A stretch of 64,000 bases of DNA, from NCBI GenBank assembly GCA_039707465.1, contig CM077647.1:44701110-44765109 (forward strand), in the 5' to 3' direction. This document shows, piece by piece, positions 1 through 9,659 of the stretch. The first letter of the stretch is position 1; the number at the start of each line of letters is the position of its first letter. Below the pieces are notes generated by a model, which had not been told where the DNA came from, made no database searches, and worked only from the letters and a program-made list of their open reading frames with translations. Position numbers and translations under genes: made by a program. This DNA is from Rhabdophis nuchalis. Lineage: Eukaryota > Chordata > Lepidosauria > Squamata > Natricidae.

Positions 1-1885
1 GAGGCCGCGGGAAGCCCCTCTGCAGGGTCGAGCAGAGGAATTTGGAGTGTTTCTGCAGGACAAAATCACTCAGATTCGGAACGATTTGCCCTCCACTGAA
101 AGTGATCCAGTCGATTTGTCCGGTGCTATTTTTGAGATAACACCCTGGGAGGAGTTTGACTTTGTCACTACCGAGCATATGGACAGGTTGCGGAGGAACC
201 TTAGGGCCCCCACGTTTATTGGACCCGTGTCCATCCTGGCTTGTACTGGCATCCTGGGATGTGACATGGGGCTGGCTCCAGGGCATTGTAAATTCATCTC
301 TGAGTGAGGTGTCCTTGCCTACCGTCTTGAAAGAGGCGGTGGTGAGGCCCCTCCTCAAGAAGCCATCCCTGGACCCAGTATTATTAGAAAACTATCGTCC
401 CGTCTCCAACCTTCACTTTTTAGTGAAGGTTGTTGAGAGTGTGGTGGCCCAACAGTTTCCTCGACACCTGGAGGAAGTTGATTATCTAGACCCGCACCAG
501 TCCGGCTTCTGACCCGGACACAGCACTGAGACGGCATTGGTCGCGTTGGTTGATGATCTCTGGAGGGCGCGGGATAGAGGTTGTTCCTCCATCCTAGTCC
601 TGTTAGACCTCTCAGCGGCTTTTGATACCATCGACCATGGTATCTTATTGCACTGATTGGGGGGGGTTGGGGCTGAGATGTACCGTTTTATGGTGGTTCT
701 CGTCGTACCTCTCTAATCGGTCGCAATGGGTGTTGGCAGGAGGGCAGAGGTCATCCCCGAGGCCCCTCACATGTGGGGTTCCTCAGGGGTCGGTCCTCTC
801 TCCCCTTCTGTTCAACACCTATATGAAGCCGCTGGGCGAGATCATCCGTGGTTTTGGGGTGGAATACCATCTGTATGCTGACGACACCCAGCTGTACATA
901 TCCACCCCAAACCACCCCAACGATGCCGTCGAGGTACTGTCCCGGTGTTTGGAGGCCGTCCGGATCTGGATGGGTAGTAACAAACTCAAGCTCAACCTGT
1001 CCAAGACCGAGTGGCTGTGGTTTCCAGCTCCCCGGTTCAGCCAGATAAGTCGAACACTGGCCATTGGGGGCAGACAACTAGCCCCCATGGAGAGGGCGTG
1101 CAACTTGGGCGTCCTCCTGGATTCCCAGCTGTCCATGGAGGACCATGTGGCAGCCGTGGCCAGGAGGGCGTTTTATCAGGTACGCCTGATATGCCAGTTG
1201 CGCCCCTTACTGGACCGGGGGGCCCTTCGCACAGTCACTCAATCGCTTGTGACTTCTCGGCTGGATTACTGTAACACTCTCTACATGGGGCTCCCCTTGA
1301 GGTGCACTCGAAAGCTACAGCTAGTTCAGAATGCGGCCGCGCGGGTGATTATGGGTGCCCCAAGGCAAGCCCACATAACACCTCTCCTGCGCGTGCTGCA
1401 CTGGCTGCCTGTGGCCTTTCGAGTGCGCTTCAAGGTGTTGACGACCATCTTCAAATCGCTCCATGGCTCGGTGCCTGGCTATATACGAGACTGCCTTCTG
1501 CCCCATACATCCCTTCGTCCGATACGCTCCCACAGAGAGGTCCTTCTCCGGGTGCCGTCGGCCAGGCAATGCCAGTTGGCCACACCCAGGGGATGGGCCT
1601 TCTCTGTGGCGGGCCCGGCCCTCTGGAACGACATACCCCCCGACCTTCGCACTACCTTGGGCCTCCGCCTCTTCCGCCAACGCCTTAAGACGTACCTATT
1701 TCAACAAGCCGGCCTAGCGTAGCCCCCCATTTCTGACTATATTTATACATTTTAATTTTTTAGGGTTTTAAAGGGTTTTTAGCACGGGTTTTAATTAATT
1801 TAATAGGTTTTTAATAATATATATTGTTTTGTAATGGTTTTTAATAATGCCTGTGCGCCGCCCTGAGTCCTAACAAGGAGAAGGG
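1..1885 (+). mobile_element. L2-clade LINE, left-truncated by window edge
   Basis: Non-LTR retrotransposon of the L2 clade. The translation carries the RT fingers motif ([11 protein letters not shown]), the QSGF block, [25 protein letters not shown] and the YADDTQLYI active site; YADDTQLY is typical of L2 rather than CR1, which has FADDTKLG. The 3' end (CCGCCCTGAGTCC near 1858) is interrupted by the retrovirus at 1886 and resumes at 9617 with an (AAATA)n tail. The 5' part lies outside the window. The closest copies in the window are 61762-62537 (minus) and the fragment at 63911. Confidence 0.9.
156..1722 (+). pseudogene. L2 reverse transcriptase, broken ORF
   Basis: Reverse transcriptase region of the L2 copy that would copy LINE RNA at a nicked target. 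Frame 156-512 holds the pre-RT linker and RT fingers and ends at a stop just after QSGF. The same frame reads on to a second stop near 653, after the IDHGILLH block. A shift then leads into the frame of 622-1722, which holds the palm (VPQGS, YADD at about 878) and the long C-terminal region ending in FQQAGLA. The short frame at 47-307 continues the N-terminal side in another phase. At least two stops and two frameshifts make it non-functional. No endonuclease domain is in view. Confidence 0.85.
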
Positions 1886-2422
1886 TGTTGTGATTATCAT
1901 TCCAGGTTTTGGCAGTTCAGTAGGTTTTAATTAAGTAGATTTTACCTTAATAAGTTTTAAATCATTGTTAGGCCACTGAATGAACCCTGAACCTAGGAAG
2001 CACACGTCATCTCGCCTGACAAAGGCTAACAAAAGCTAGTGTGTACCATCACCCAATTCTTTTAGCACATATCCAATACACCAAGCAATACACAAAATGT
2101 AACTAACTGTATCTTGCTAGATAGCTGAATGTATTTTCCCAGGCCACTGGATAGCTGAATGTATTTTCCCAGGCTATTGTATGTGTTTCACCAAGCAACT
2201 GTATCTTGACTAAGCATATTTTACCAAGCAACTGTATGAACCAATCAAACTATACTAGAATGTAAGTTTCACTTTTGTATCTAATAAAAGGGCCCACACC
2301 GAGCTAGTCGGGGCGCGCTCATTTGGAGGAAAATCCCATGTGTTTCGTTCTTATTTTCCCACCAGAGCAGCCCGCCTTCTGTGGCTCAGCGTTCCCTCAA
2401 TAGGGGGCGCTCTTTTCCCACA
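1886..2422 (+). repeat. 5' LTR of the provirus
   Basis: 537 bp, starts TGTTGTG and ends CCCACA. By eye it differs from the 3' LTR at 8 positions with no indel, about 1.5%. It contains a 30-bp tandem duplication (2120-2149, 2150-2179) and AATAAA at 2283-2288. Confidence 0.95.
2283..2288 (+). promoter_or_regulatory. LTR AATAAA signal
   Basis: AATAAA in the 5' LTR, conserved in the 3' LTR at 9477-9482 where it could direct polyadenylation. It is followed by AGGGCCC and may also overlap a TATA-like function; the sequence does not separate the two. Confidence 0.55.
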
Positions 2423-2424
2423 AA

Positions 2425-2443
2425 TGGTGACCCCTGCACGTGG
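2425..2443 (+). promoter_or_regulatory. Retroviral primer-binding site, tRNA-Trp-like
   Basis: Two bases after the LTR, TGGTGACCCC followed by TGCACGTGG. The first ten bases match the complement of the tRNA-Trp 3' end and the rest resembles it with an inserted base. The tRNA assignment is inference; the position is diagnostic of a PBS. Confidence 0.75.
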
Positions 2444-2545
2444 TTATCAGTGATTCTGGTACGCGGTTCGGACTGTCCCTACTCACCCACTCGGAAGGTC
2501 TGCGGGTCGTACGCCATCCTGTCTACAGCAGGATTATTTGTGAGT

Positions 2546-2998
2546 ATGGACAGAAAATTCCCTCAGCAGCAGTATGCGCATTTTAAAGAACTGAGGGGAT
2601 TAACCGACCTTTCTGTAAAAATTGCCCCAGACGAAGGGAGATCTCTCCCTCGTTTAAAAAGCAAGCAAACCCCCCTTTTGACTAATATTTGGCAACGGTG
2701 CCTGGCTTATCCGGAAAAAGGCACGTTAAAAATTTCAGCGTGGACTAAATTGGGAGAATACTTCCATGCTGTTCTTAGAAAAATTCATCAAAAGCTTGAC
2801 TCTCAAACATTAAAACTGTATCCATTTTTGTCAGAGAATCCAACAGCAGAAAGCTCAATGGCACCCCCTCCCTCTTCCTTTAACCCTGTCCTTTCCTCTG
2901 TTCCCTCCCCCCCTTCTTCCCTTAACCCGGTCCCTCCGAAAGTTTGTCTTTTTCCTCCCCCTCCTCCGGACCCTCCGGAGAGAGGAGACATATCTTAA
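2546..2998 (+). pseudogene. gag: Gag N-terminal (matrix-like) fragment
   Basis: Reading frame from ATG 2546, about 120 bp past the primer site, ending at a stop near 2998: about 150 residues. The first roughly 90 residues are a basic, helix-like region without an obvious domain name (matrix position). A proline-rich tail follows, with PPPPPDPP close to the end, resembling a retroviral late-domain region. An upstream in-frame ATG at 2381 lies inside the LTR and is unlikely to be used. No major homology region or zinc knuckle follows, so the rest of Gag is lost or decayed. The gag assignment rests mainly on position. Confidence 0.6.
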
Positions 2999-5112
2999 GT
3001 TTGCCTCTATCAAAGCAACTGGATTTCAAAAAGTCAGGAAAATGTATCTAGTTCAGAGCTCCTTGTCCAGCTATCTGGGGGAGTCCGTGTTACTTTTTGT
3101 TTTTCTTGCATATTTGAATCCTTTTCGCAAGCGTTATAAATCATCGCATGGATGATGTTTTAATTGGAACTTTAAAAGACAACAATATTTATTGCTTAGG
3201 AAAACTATACTGTAAGATTACTTTAATTTTTCTCTCTAGTATTGTGTCCTTGTTTAAATGTACATAAAAGTTAGGACTAGCATACAATGTTGCAATGGTT
3301 TGCAATTTCGCTTTTAGGATTGTAAAGGGTAGGGAAAAGTAAAGACTTGTTATTTTAGATATTTGTTGCATTTAAGTAGAAACCTTGCTATTGCTATCTG
3401 TTATGTGAAAGTACGCTAGAAATGTTCTGTTTAGTATTTAGCTAAAGTTGTATTTCTGTGGAAGCATATGCCAGTAATCCATTGCATCTTCCCTATGATA
3501 AGATCTGAAATTTTCCACCTCTTTTTCCTTAAGAAAAAGAGAACGTACTTCCCTGCTCCTTTAACACCAGAGCAATCTAGTTTCACACTCTTTTGTATTA
3601 CTAAGTGGGCAATTAAGCAAACTAGGGAAAAGCTAACAGTACCTTTTGAGCCAGGAAGAATGCAAATTCAGTTAGGATATATGACCTAAGTTTTACCATA
3701 TGTTAGTTTATATGACTTAAAGTTTCATTTAAAGTTTACAAATGTTGATTAAAATAACTAATAACTATAGTTAGAGTAATTAGAATGCAAAGGACAAAGG
3801 CTTTTTGAAGAACAAAGTTATTTTGGTGTAAAGGGGACAATCCCTTTGAATTTTGTATTTTCCTCTCATATCCTTTGCACATGTGAATCCTTTCTCAGAA
3901 CTTTAACTTTGATCAAAGTATAAAGTGTACCCTCTTTGTTCATTCAAGCCTCTAATTAGTCTCTAATTAGGCTTATTATGACTTGAACCTTTCTATGAGT
4001 TTCAATGAATTTTTACCTAATATGATACAGCTGAGCCCCTTTGTGGTTCGGCAGGCATTAAACAATGGTGGGCTGGAAAAACTGGCGTGGGCCATAGACA
4101 ATGTCAAAGAGCGCTCCTGGTCACTTTTGCACCAGTGACATAGACTTGGCCGGACGCCAGCAGATCCTGAATCCATCCAGATTTGAATGCCACATTAGGT
4201 GTATAGAGAATTTTTTTTTTCTTTTGGGAACAGTGGAGTCTATTGTTTTATGTTTGTATATGTGAAAAGGCCTTGTATGAATGTATCTAATCTGTGTTTT
4301 GAGTGACATCAGTCAGAAAGAATTGCATTGAATGGTGTGTGTCTGTTGGAATAAATGTGAAACTTTTCATTGTAAGGGTGTGGTCAGACTAAACCTTTGG
4401 TCTGCAAAATGGACACCAAATCTTTTCTGGTGGTCGTGTTGCAAAAAAATTACTTCCTGCTTCTTTTTCGTTTTTCACTGGAATTTGCTTACTTGTGGGA
4501 GGACTGGCAATGCCCTCCTCCAGGTGGGGGTAAGGGAGGAGCCCTAAGATGGCATAGATCTTTCGAGTCCTTCCGCCCAAAAATTGTTTGCTCATGTTGC
4601 AAAAAACTTTTAAAATGAGCAGAAAAACTGCAAGCCCCCCTTAATGGGATCACCCTCTTCTTTTGCCCACTTCGCCCCCCCCCCTCTTGCCTGCATCTCT
4701 CTGAAGAACACAGTGACTAGGGAGGAGCGGGAAAAAGGGAGGGGTGAAAGGGTGAAATCACACAGGGCATACACACACACATCTTAAAGGGGACTCAAAG
4801 TATATTCACTCTCTCACACACACATACACACGCACACACTCACACATCTTAAAGGGGACTGAAAGAAAGAAAACGTAAGTGAAAGAGGGAAAGAGAAAAG
4901 TAGAAAAGAGAGAGAAAGAGAAAGTAGAAAAGAGATAAAGAAAAAGAAGAAAATGAAAGAACAGTAAAGTAAGAAAGTGAGTAAAGAGAAAGTAAGGGAC
5001 AGAGAAAAACAGACAGAAGGAGAAAAGAAAGTGATTTTTAAGTGAGTTTCACAACATATCCACATTTATCTACAAATAATCCTATTTCACTTTTTACTTT
5101 TCACCTTTTTTC
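2999..5112 (+). other. Decayed proviral interior, no domain recognised
   Basis: Lies between the Gag fragment and integrase, where capsid, nucleocapsid, protease and RT should be. Only short frames are open and none shows a protease DTGA-type or RT YxDD motif. Frames at 3468-3689 and 4332-4618 were inspected without assignment. 4780-4850 is CA-rich and 4860-5045 a GAAA/GAGA simple repeat. Confidence 0.5.
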
Positions 5113-5652
5113 ATGCAATTCAATTATTATCACCATCTTAATGAACTGTATGATATTTATTTTTCAGTCTTGCCAACAATTTTGGGTTTTCTTTTGGTTG
5201 AGAGAGCAAACCAAACCTTAAAACACGCCCTGGACAGATACAATGATGTAAAGGGAAAAACACGCCCTAGCCTCCTAGCTTTGCAAGACATTCTTAATTT
5301 GTGTTTGTACGTACTAAACTTTCTCACTTTTACCGGCCAACCTCCGTCGTCTGCTGCCACTCGTCATTTCGCCTCCGCATCATCACTGCCGGACCATCAA
5401 CGACCTCTTGTCTACTACCGCCAGCTGCCTGATCCTACCTGGAGAGGTCCTGCACATCTCATCACTTGGGGTCGTGGTTACGCCGCCATATCTGCAGATA
5501 ACACCACTGTCTGGGTTCCTGGTCGTCACGTGCACCCCTGTCACCTGAAACCATCCCAAGATGAATCTACACCTGCTCCTGATCCTGTTCCTGCTCGCAT
5601 CAACTCCTTGAATGCAGACCCTTGTTTCAGTTTCTCCAGAGAGGAGCCATAG
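5113..5652 (+). pseudogene. pol: Pol, integrase C-terminal portion
   Basis: Similarity begins near 5164. VERANQTLKHALDRY carries the glutamate of the integrase DDE triad and its following helix. PLVYYRQLPDPTWRGPAHL and VWVPGRHVHPCHLKP match the SH3-like DNA-binding C-terminal domain of betaretrovirus-type integrases. Integrase joins viral cDNA to host DNA. The first two catalytic aspartates and the zinc-binding HHCC domain are absent upstream, so the enzyme is dead. The end of the frame overlaps a leader-like ORF starting at 5561, as expected for a pol-env overlap. Confidence 0.85.
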
Positions 5653-6101
5653 CTGTCATCCGATGCAAGGATCTGGAACAGATTTATTGCCCTTTTGCCT
5701 TTCTACACAGAGGTAAACATGTCAGCCCACACACAGGACATCACATGATATACTTACATCACCCCTGCACAATGACATTGACATTTACAGCTTCTGAAGC
5801 CACCATCGGACTGTACACCTGCCAAAGCTTTGATGGAAAACACCTTGTGACCAAAGCAAAAGAGGTGGTTTTGCTAAACTTGGCTGCACGTCCACCAATA
5901 CCTGACCATCTTGCACACCGCATGACACAGGGAAAAAAGGACATCTTTCCCAACAGCCACCGATCCCGAAGCTGCTGTTCGGTGCTTAACCATGTCCAGC
6001 CCGGACAAAGATGGACACACCAACCCTTTCTTCAGACATGGCAGATAAAAGATGCATATAGAACTGTACTAAATTTAGCATTTAATAAGACGCAATTATA
6101 T
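5561..6101 (+). pseudogene. Env-position ORF: leader plus Ig-like segment
   Basis: ATG 5561 overlaps the end of pol and opens with a hydrophobic stretch (MNLHLLLILFLLAS) typical of a signal peptide, then meets a TGA at about 5609. The frame of 5622-6122 continues with features of an Ig-type fold: a B-strand-like VIRCK and, 51 residues later, an F-strand-like IGLYTCQSFDG preceded by MTLTFTASEAT and followed by a G-strand-like region. No C-strand tryptophan is evident. Position fits an envelope surface subunit. Either this is env with an Ig-like fold or a captured Ig domain. It is broken by a stop/frameshift and then by the transposon at 6103. Confidence 0.45.
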
Positions 6102-6227
6102 ACCGTATTTATCGGCGTATAACACGCACTTTTCCCCCCTGAAAATAGGGGGAAAATTATGTATGCGTGTTATACGCCGATATGCGTGTTATACGCCGAT
6201 ACATGGACCCGGGAACCGTGGACCCTG

Positions 6228-7066
6228 GCAGGTAGAGCAAGGTCGAGGGGCTTCCCCCCTTTCCCCACTTCCCGGCTCTTTCCAAACCCCGGGAGCTCGC
6301 CGAGGGGCGGCGGCGGCAGCGGCGGCGGCAATCCCCCCCAAAAGGGCAACACGAGGGAGGGCGCTGCTCTCCCGTTAGGGAAGGGACCGCAAGGAGGGCT
6401 AACCGTTCCCAGGGGAAGGAGGAGAAAAAAACCCCCAACCTCTCCATTAATCCCCATGGATTCGCTTGCAAGGCAACCCAGCCAACGGCATCGAAACTGC
6501 CCCGCGGAGGACGGAGCCTCCTTCTCCTCCTCCGCCCGATCACCTTTTTTCCCACGCCGCGGCAAAAGCTGGCACGAAGGTAATAACGGCGGAGAGGGGG
6601 GCTAACGCCAGCTCACCGAACCGCCGAAGCTGGCTTCTTTAATCGCCGGGGCTGGAAGCCAGCCAGCCAGCGGGGCGACACAGTCCCGTCCCTTCCCTCC
6701 CTCCCTCCCGTCCTTCTTCCCTTCCCGCAAGACTGCAGCTTCCCGTACTTGCCCTCCTCCGATCATGCCCTCCGGGGGTGCCTGCAGGGCGCGGGGAAAA
6801 GTTGTACCCCGGCGGGATCGCTCCGGCGGCTGCTTTCCCACCGCGCGGGATCACCGGGATTTTGGCCGCTCCTGGCTCCGCCGGGCTTCCGTTCTCTGCC
6901 GGCGGGGAGATGGTAAGAGGAGAGGCGGTGCGATCTCCTGAGCAGCCGCCCCGTGCCGCCAGGCGCTCCTTTGGTCGCTTCCACCCGCGCCCGTCTCTCG
7001 CGGGCTCCGAATTTTGATACGAGCGCAAGGGCAGTGGTTTGCCAAGGCTCCATTAGGGGTGGAGGG
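6228..7066 (+). repeat. Left arm of 839-bp inverted repeat
   Basis: Pairs with 7222-8060 around a centre at position 7144 (coordinates sum to 14288). Frames at 6639-7028 (minus) and 7260-7649 (plus) translate almost identically, which confirms the symmetry. Confidence 0.9.
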
Positions 7067-7221
7067 ATGGACCCGGGAACCGTGGACCCTGGCAGGTAGA
7101 GCAAGGTCGAGGGGCTTCCCCCCTTTCCCCACTTCCCGGCTCTTTCCAAACCCCGGGAGCTCGCCAAGGGGCGGCGGCAACGGCAGCGGCGGCAACGGCC
7201 GCCGCCGCCGCTGCTTCGCAT
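7067..7221 (+). repeat. Loop with third copy of the arm's outer end
   Basis: The loop begins ATGGACCCGGGAACC and repeats in direct orientation the segment at about 6203-6330, so one outer segment is present three times: twice direct and once inverted at 7960-8060. Confidence 0.8.
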
Positions 7222-8060
7222 CCCTCCACCCCTAATGGAGCCTTGGCAAACCACTGCCCTTGCGCTCGTATCAAAATTCGGAGCCCGCAAGAGACGGGCG
7301 CGGGTGGAAGCGACCAAAGGAGCGCCTGGCGGCACGGGGCGACTGCTCAGGAGATCGCACCGCCTCTCCTCTTACCATCTCCCCGCCGGCAGAGAACGGA
7401 AGCCCGGCGGAGCCAGGAGCGGCCAAAATCCCGGTGATCCCGCGCGGTGGGAAAGCAGCCGCCGGAGCGATCCCGCCGGGATACAACTTTTCCCCGCGCC
7501 CTGCAGGCACCCCCGGAGGGCATGATCGGAGGAGGGCAAGTACGGGAAGCTGCAGTCTTGCGGGAAGGGAAGAAGGACGGGAGGGAGGGAGGGAAGGGAC
7601 GGGAATGTGTCGCCCCGCTGGCTGGCTGGCTTCCAGCCCCGGCGATTAAAGAAGCCAGCTTCGGCGGTTCGGTGAGCTGGCGTTAGCCCCCCTCTCCGCC
7701 GTTATTACCTTCATGCCATCTTTTGCCGCGGCGTGGGAAAAAAGGTGATCGGGCGGAGGAGGAGAAGGAGGCTCCGTCCTCCGCGGGGCAGTTTCGATGC
7801 CGTTGGCTGGGTTGCCTTGCAAGCGAATCCATGGGGATTAATGGAGAGGTTGGGGGGTTTTTTCTCCTCCTTCCCCTGGGAACGGTTAGCCCTCCTTGCG
7901 GTCCCTTCCCTAACGGGAGAGCAGCGCCCTCCCTCGTGTTGCCCTTTTGGGGGGGATTGCCGCCGCCGCTGCCGCCACCGCCCCTCGGCGAGCTCCCGGG
8001 GTTTGGAAAGAGCCGGGAAGTGGGGAAAGGGGGGAAGCCCCTTGACCTTGCTCTACCTGC
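7222..8060 (-). repeat. Right arm of 839-bp inverted repeat
   Basis: Reverse complement of 6228-7066 with few differences. Followed by element-specific sequence with (TCC)n and (TGC)n runs at about 8110-8160. Confidence 0.9.
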
Positions 8061-8456
8061 CAGCGGAGAAGGAGGCGCCCGCCACGGGGAAGAGCTCCGG
8101 GCCTCCGGGGCCGTCATCTCCTCCTCCTCCTCCTCCTCCTCCTCCTGCTGCTGCTGCTGGAACCAGCGGCCGGGAAGCGCAGGGCCAGGAATTCCTGCGC
8201 TTTCCTCCAGCTCCGAGAAGCGACGAGTGGCGCTGGGGCAGAGCCAGGCTGCTGCCCGGAGATTAGCCAGAGAGGGTGTGGGCTGCTGGCAGAGAAGAGG
8301 CATGCCTGAACAGTCATTCATTCATGCGGTCCTTGGCCAGCCGGCTGCCGGGTCGCTCCATCCCAAGCCAGGGAAATTTTTTTTCCTGAAATTTCCCTCT
8401 TAAAATGAAGGTGCGTGTTATATGCCGGTGCGTGTTATACGCCGATAAATACGGTA

Positions 8457-8767
8457 CATGGCTCCCTAATATAACATCGTTAAAGAACTTTGTAATTACA
8501 ATAATTGGTATTGTTGCTATGCTTATTATGCTATGTTGCTGTATTCAATGCTTGCTTTCATTAATAATGAAGGTTTTATTCCAAAGGTGTAATCAACAAC
8601 AGATAAATGTCATGTATTCTGTAGATACCATCATGGAAAAGACATCTCTTCGTATATTAGATTTTGAAGGTAAAGACCACTGCTTTCCGTGTCAACCTTG
8701 GATGAGGTGGAGTCGGATGACCCAACCCAGAAGGAGAGCTCTATTTCTCACCTACAAAAATCTCTGA
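8457..8767 (+). pseudogene. env: Env-like transmembrane segment 1
   Basis: Resumes directly after the transposon's TA. The frame reads WLPNITSLKNF and then a long hydrophobic stretch (VITIIGIVAMLIMLCCCIQC, then LLSLIM) ending in basic and polar residues (KVLFQRCNQQQ), about 23-27 residues: a membrane anchor plus start of a cytoplasmic tail. The cysteine cluster at the inner face resembles betaretrovirus-type TM anchors. The first codons of the open frame (8405-8454) belong to the transposon. It could instead be the anchor of the Ig-like protein upstream. Confidence 0.55.
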
Positions 8768-8774
8768 CATTTGA

Positions 8775-9044
8775 TTGTTTGATTTTTCCCCATGGCTTAC
8801 AACCCTTGTTAGTGCCCTTGCTGGACCTTTGATTATATTGCTGCTTATATGTATTGTAGGACCTTTTGTATTTAATTATGTAATGAATTTTTTGAAAACT
8901 CGTTTGTCTACCATGGAAGCAATGCTCCTCGCACACTCGTCTGAAAAAGAACCTTTTCTGCCAACAGAGGACGAAAAAGATATCATTGCAGAGGACTTAA
9001 AACGCCCGTATGCAATAGGTAGTGATGAGGAGCCAGATTGGTAG
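8775..9044 (+). pseudogene. env: Env transmembrane subunit C-terminus, gamma/D-type
   Basis: The frame shows [20 protein letters not shown], then a hydrophobic anchor ([15 protein letters not shown]) and an amphipathic tail ([16 protein letters not shown]), ending in an acidic stretch (SDEEPDW). The SPW-TTL-GPL-GP pattern is the hallmark of gammaretrovirus and D-type TM anchors and fusion-inhibiting tails. The fusion peptide, immunosuppressive-like region and CX6CC motif are not present upstream, so only the end of TM survives. It stops 36 bp before the 3' LTR, the normal position for env. Confidence 0.8.
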
Positions 9045-9062
9045 AGGGCATCTCCTTAAAAA

Positions 9063-9079
9063 ACAAAAAACAGAGGAGA
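9063..9079 (+). promoter_or_regulatory. Polypurine tract
   Basis: A/G-rich run with scattered C, ending CAGAGGAGA directly against the 3' LTR; the expected plus-strand priming site. Confidence 0.7.
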
Positions 9080-9616
9080 TGTTGTGATTATCATTCCAGG
9101 TTTTGGCAGTTCAGTAGGTTTTAATTAAGTAGATTTTACCTTAATAAGCTTTAAATCATTGTTAGGCCACTGAATGAACCCTGAACCTAGGAAGCACACG
9201 TCATCTCGCCTGACAAAGGCTAACAAAGGCTTGTGTGTACCATCACCCAATTCTTTTAGCACGTATCCAATACACCAAGCAATACACAAAATGTAACTAA
9301 ATGTATATTGCTAGATAGCTGAATGTATTTTCCCAGGCCACTGGATAGCTGAATGTATTTTCCCAGGCTATTGTATGTGTTTCACCAAGCAACTGTATCC
9401 TGACTAAGCATATTTTACCAAGCAACTGTATGAACCAATCAAACTATACTAGAATGTAAGTTTCACTTTTGTATCTAATAAAAGGGCCCACACCGAGCTA
9501 GTCGGGGCGCGCTCATTTGGAGGAAAATCCCATGTGTTTCGTTCTTATTTTCCCACCGGAGCAGCCCGCCTTCTGTGGCTCAGCGTTCCCTCAATAGGGG
9601 GCGCTCTTTTCCCACA
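9080..9616 (+). repeat. 3' LTR of the provirus
   Basis: 537 bp, colinear with 1886-2422, same TG...CA ends. AATAAA at 9477-9482 is the likely viral poly(A) signal. Followed by the second GAAGGG target copy. Confidence 0.95.
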
Positions 9617-9659
9617 GAAGGGGTATAAATTCGAAAAATAAAATAAAATAAAATAAATA
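9617..9659 (+). mobile_element. 3' tail of the interrupted L2
   Basis: GAAGGG duplication, then GTATAAATTCG and an (AAATA)n run. It completes the 3' end that stops at 1885; the intact order is seen in the copy at 61762-62537. Confidence 0.85.

Larger units (their letters stand above)
6103..8454. mobile_element. 2.35-kb palindromic TIR transposon
   Basis: Flanked by TA at 6101-6102 and 8455-8456. Perfect 27-bp terminal inverted repeats at 6103-6129 and 8428-8454, starting CCGTATTTATCGGCG. Extra inverted copies of the terminal motif lie at about 6163-6200. Most of the interior is a GC-rich inverted repeat (arms 6228-7066 and 7222-8060, loop 7067-7221); the extra 8061-8400 makes the right side longer. 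No transposase is encoded: open frames here mirror each other on the two strands. The TIR resembles those of the MITEs at 13748, 50224 and 51859. Probably a non-autonomous Tc1/mariner-like element. Confidence 0.85.
1886..9616 (+). mobile_element. Endogenous retrovirus, internally deleted provirus
   Basis: Provirus with two 537-bp LTRs (TG...CA ends), a primer-binding site and a purine tract, flanked by the direct repeat GAAGGG (1880-1885 and 9617-9622). It is inserted in the 3' tail of an L2 LINE. The interior holds a Gag N-terminus, the end of integrase and env-like segments. Capsid, nucleocapsid, protease and reverse transcriptase were not recognised, so about half of a normal interior is missing or unreadable. 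The integrase looks betaretrovirus-like, while the last transmembrane segment looks gamma/D-type, a mix known from D-type viruses. A 2352-bp DNA transposon interrupts it at 6103-8454. Confidence 0.9.

Noticed and set aside
2381..2545. N-terminal extension of the gag frame
   Set aside because: The ATG lies within the 5' LTR and the extension crosses the primer-binding site.
4814..5065. 83-residue Ser/Phe-rich minus-strand ORF
   Set aside because: Translation of the GAAA/GAGA simple repeat within the provirus.
6157..8403. Many Gly/Pro/Arg-rich ORFs
   Set aside because: Mirror-image frames from the GC-rich palindrome; no transposase motif.
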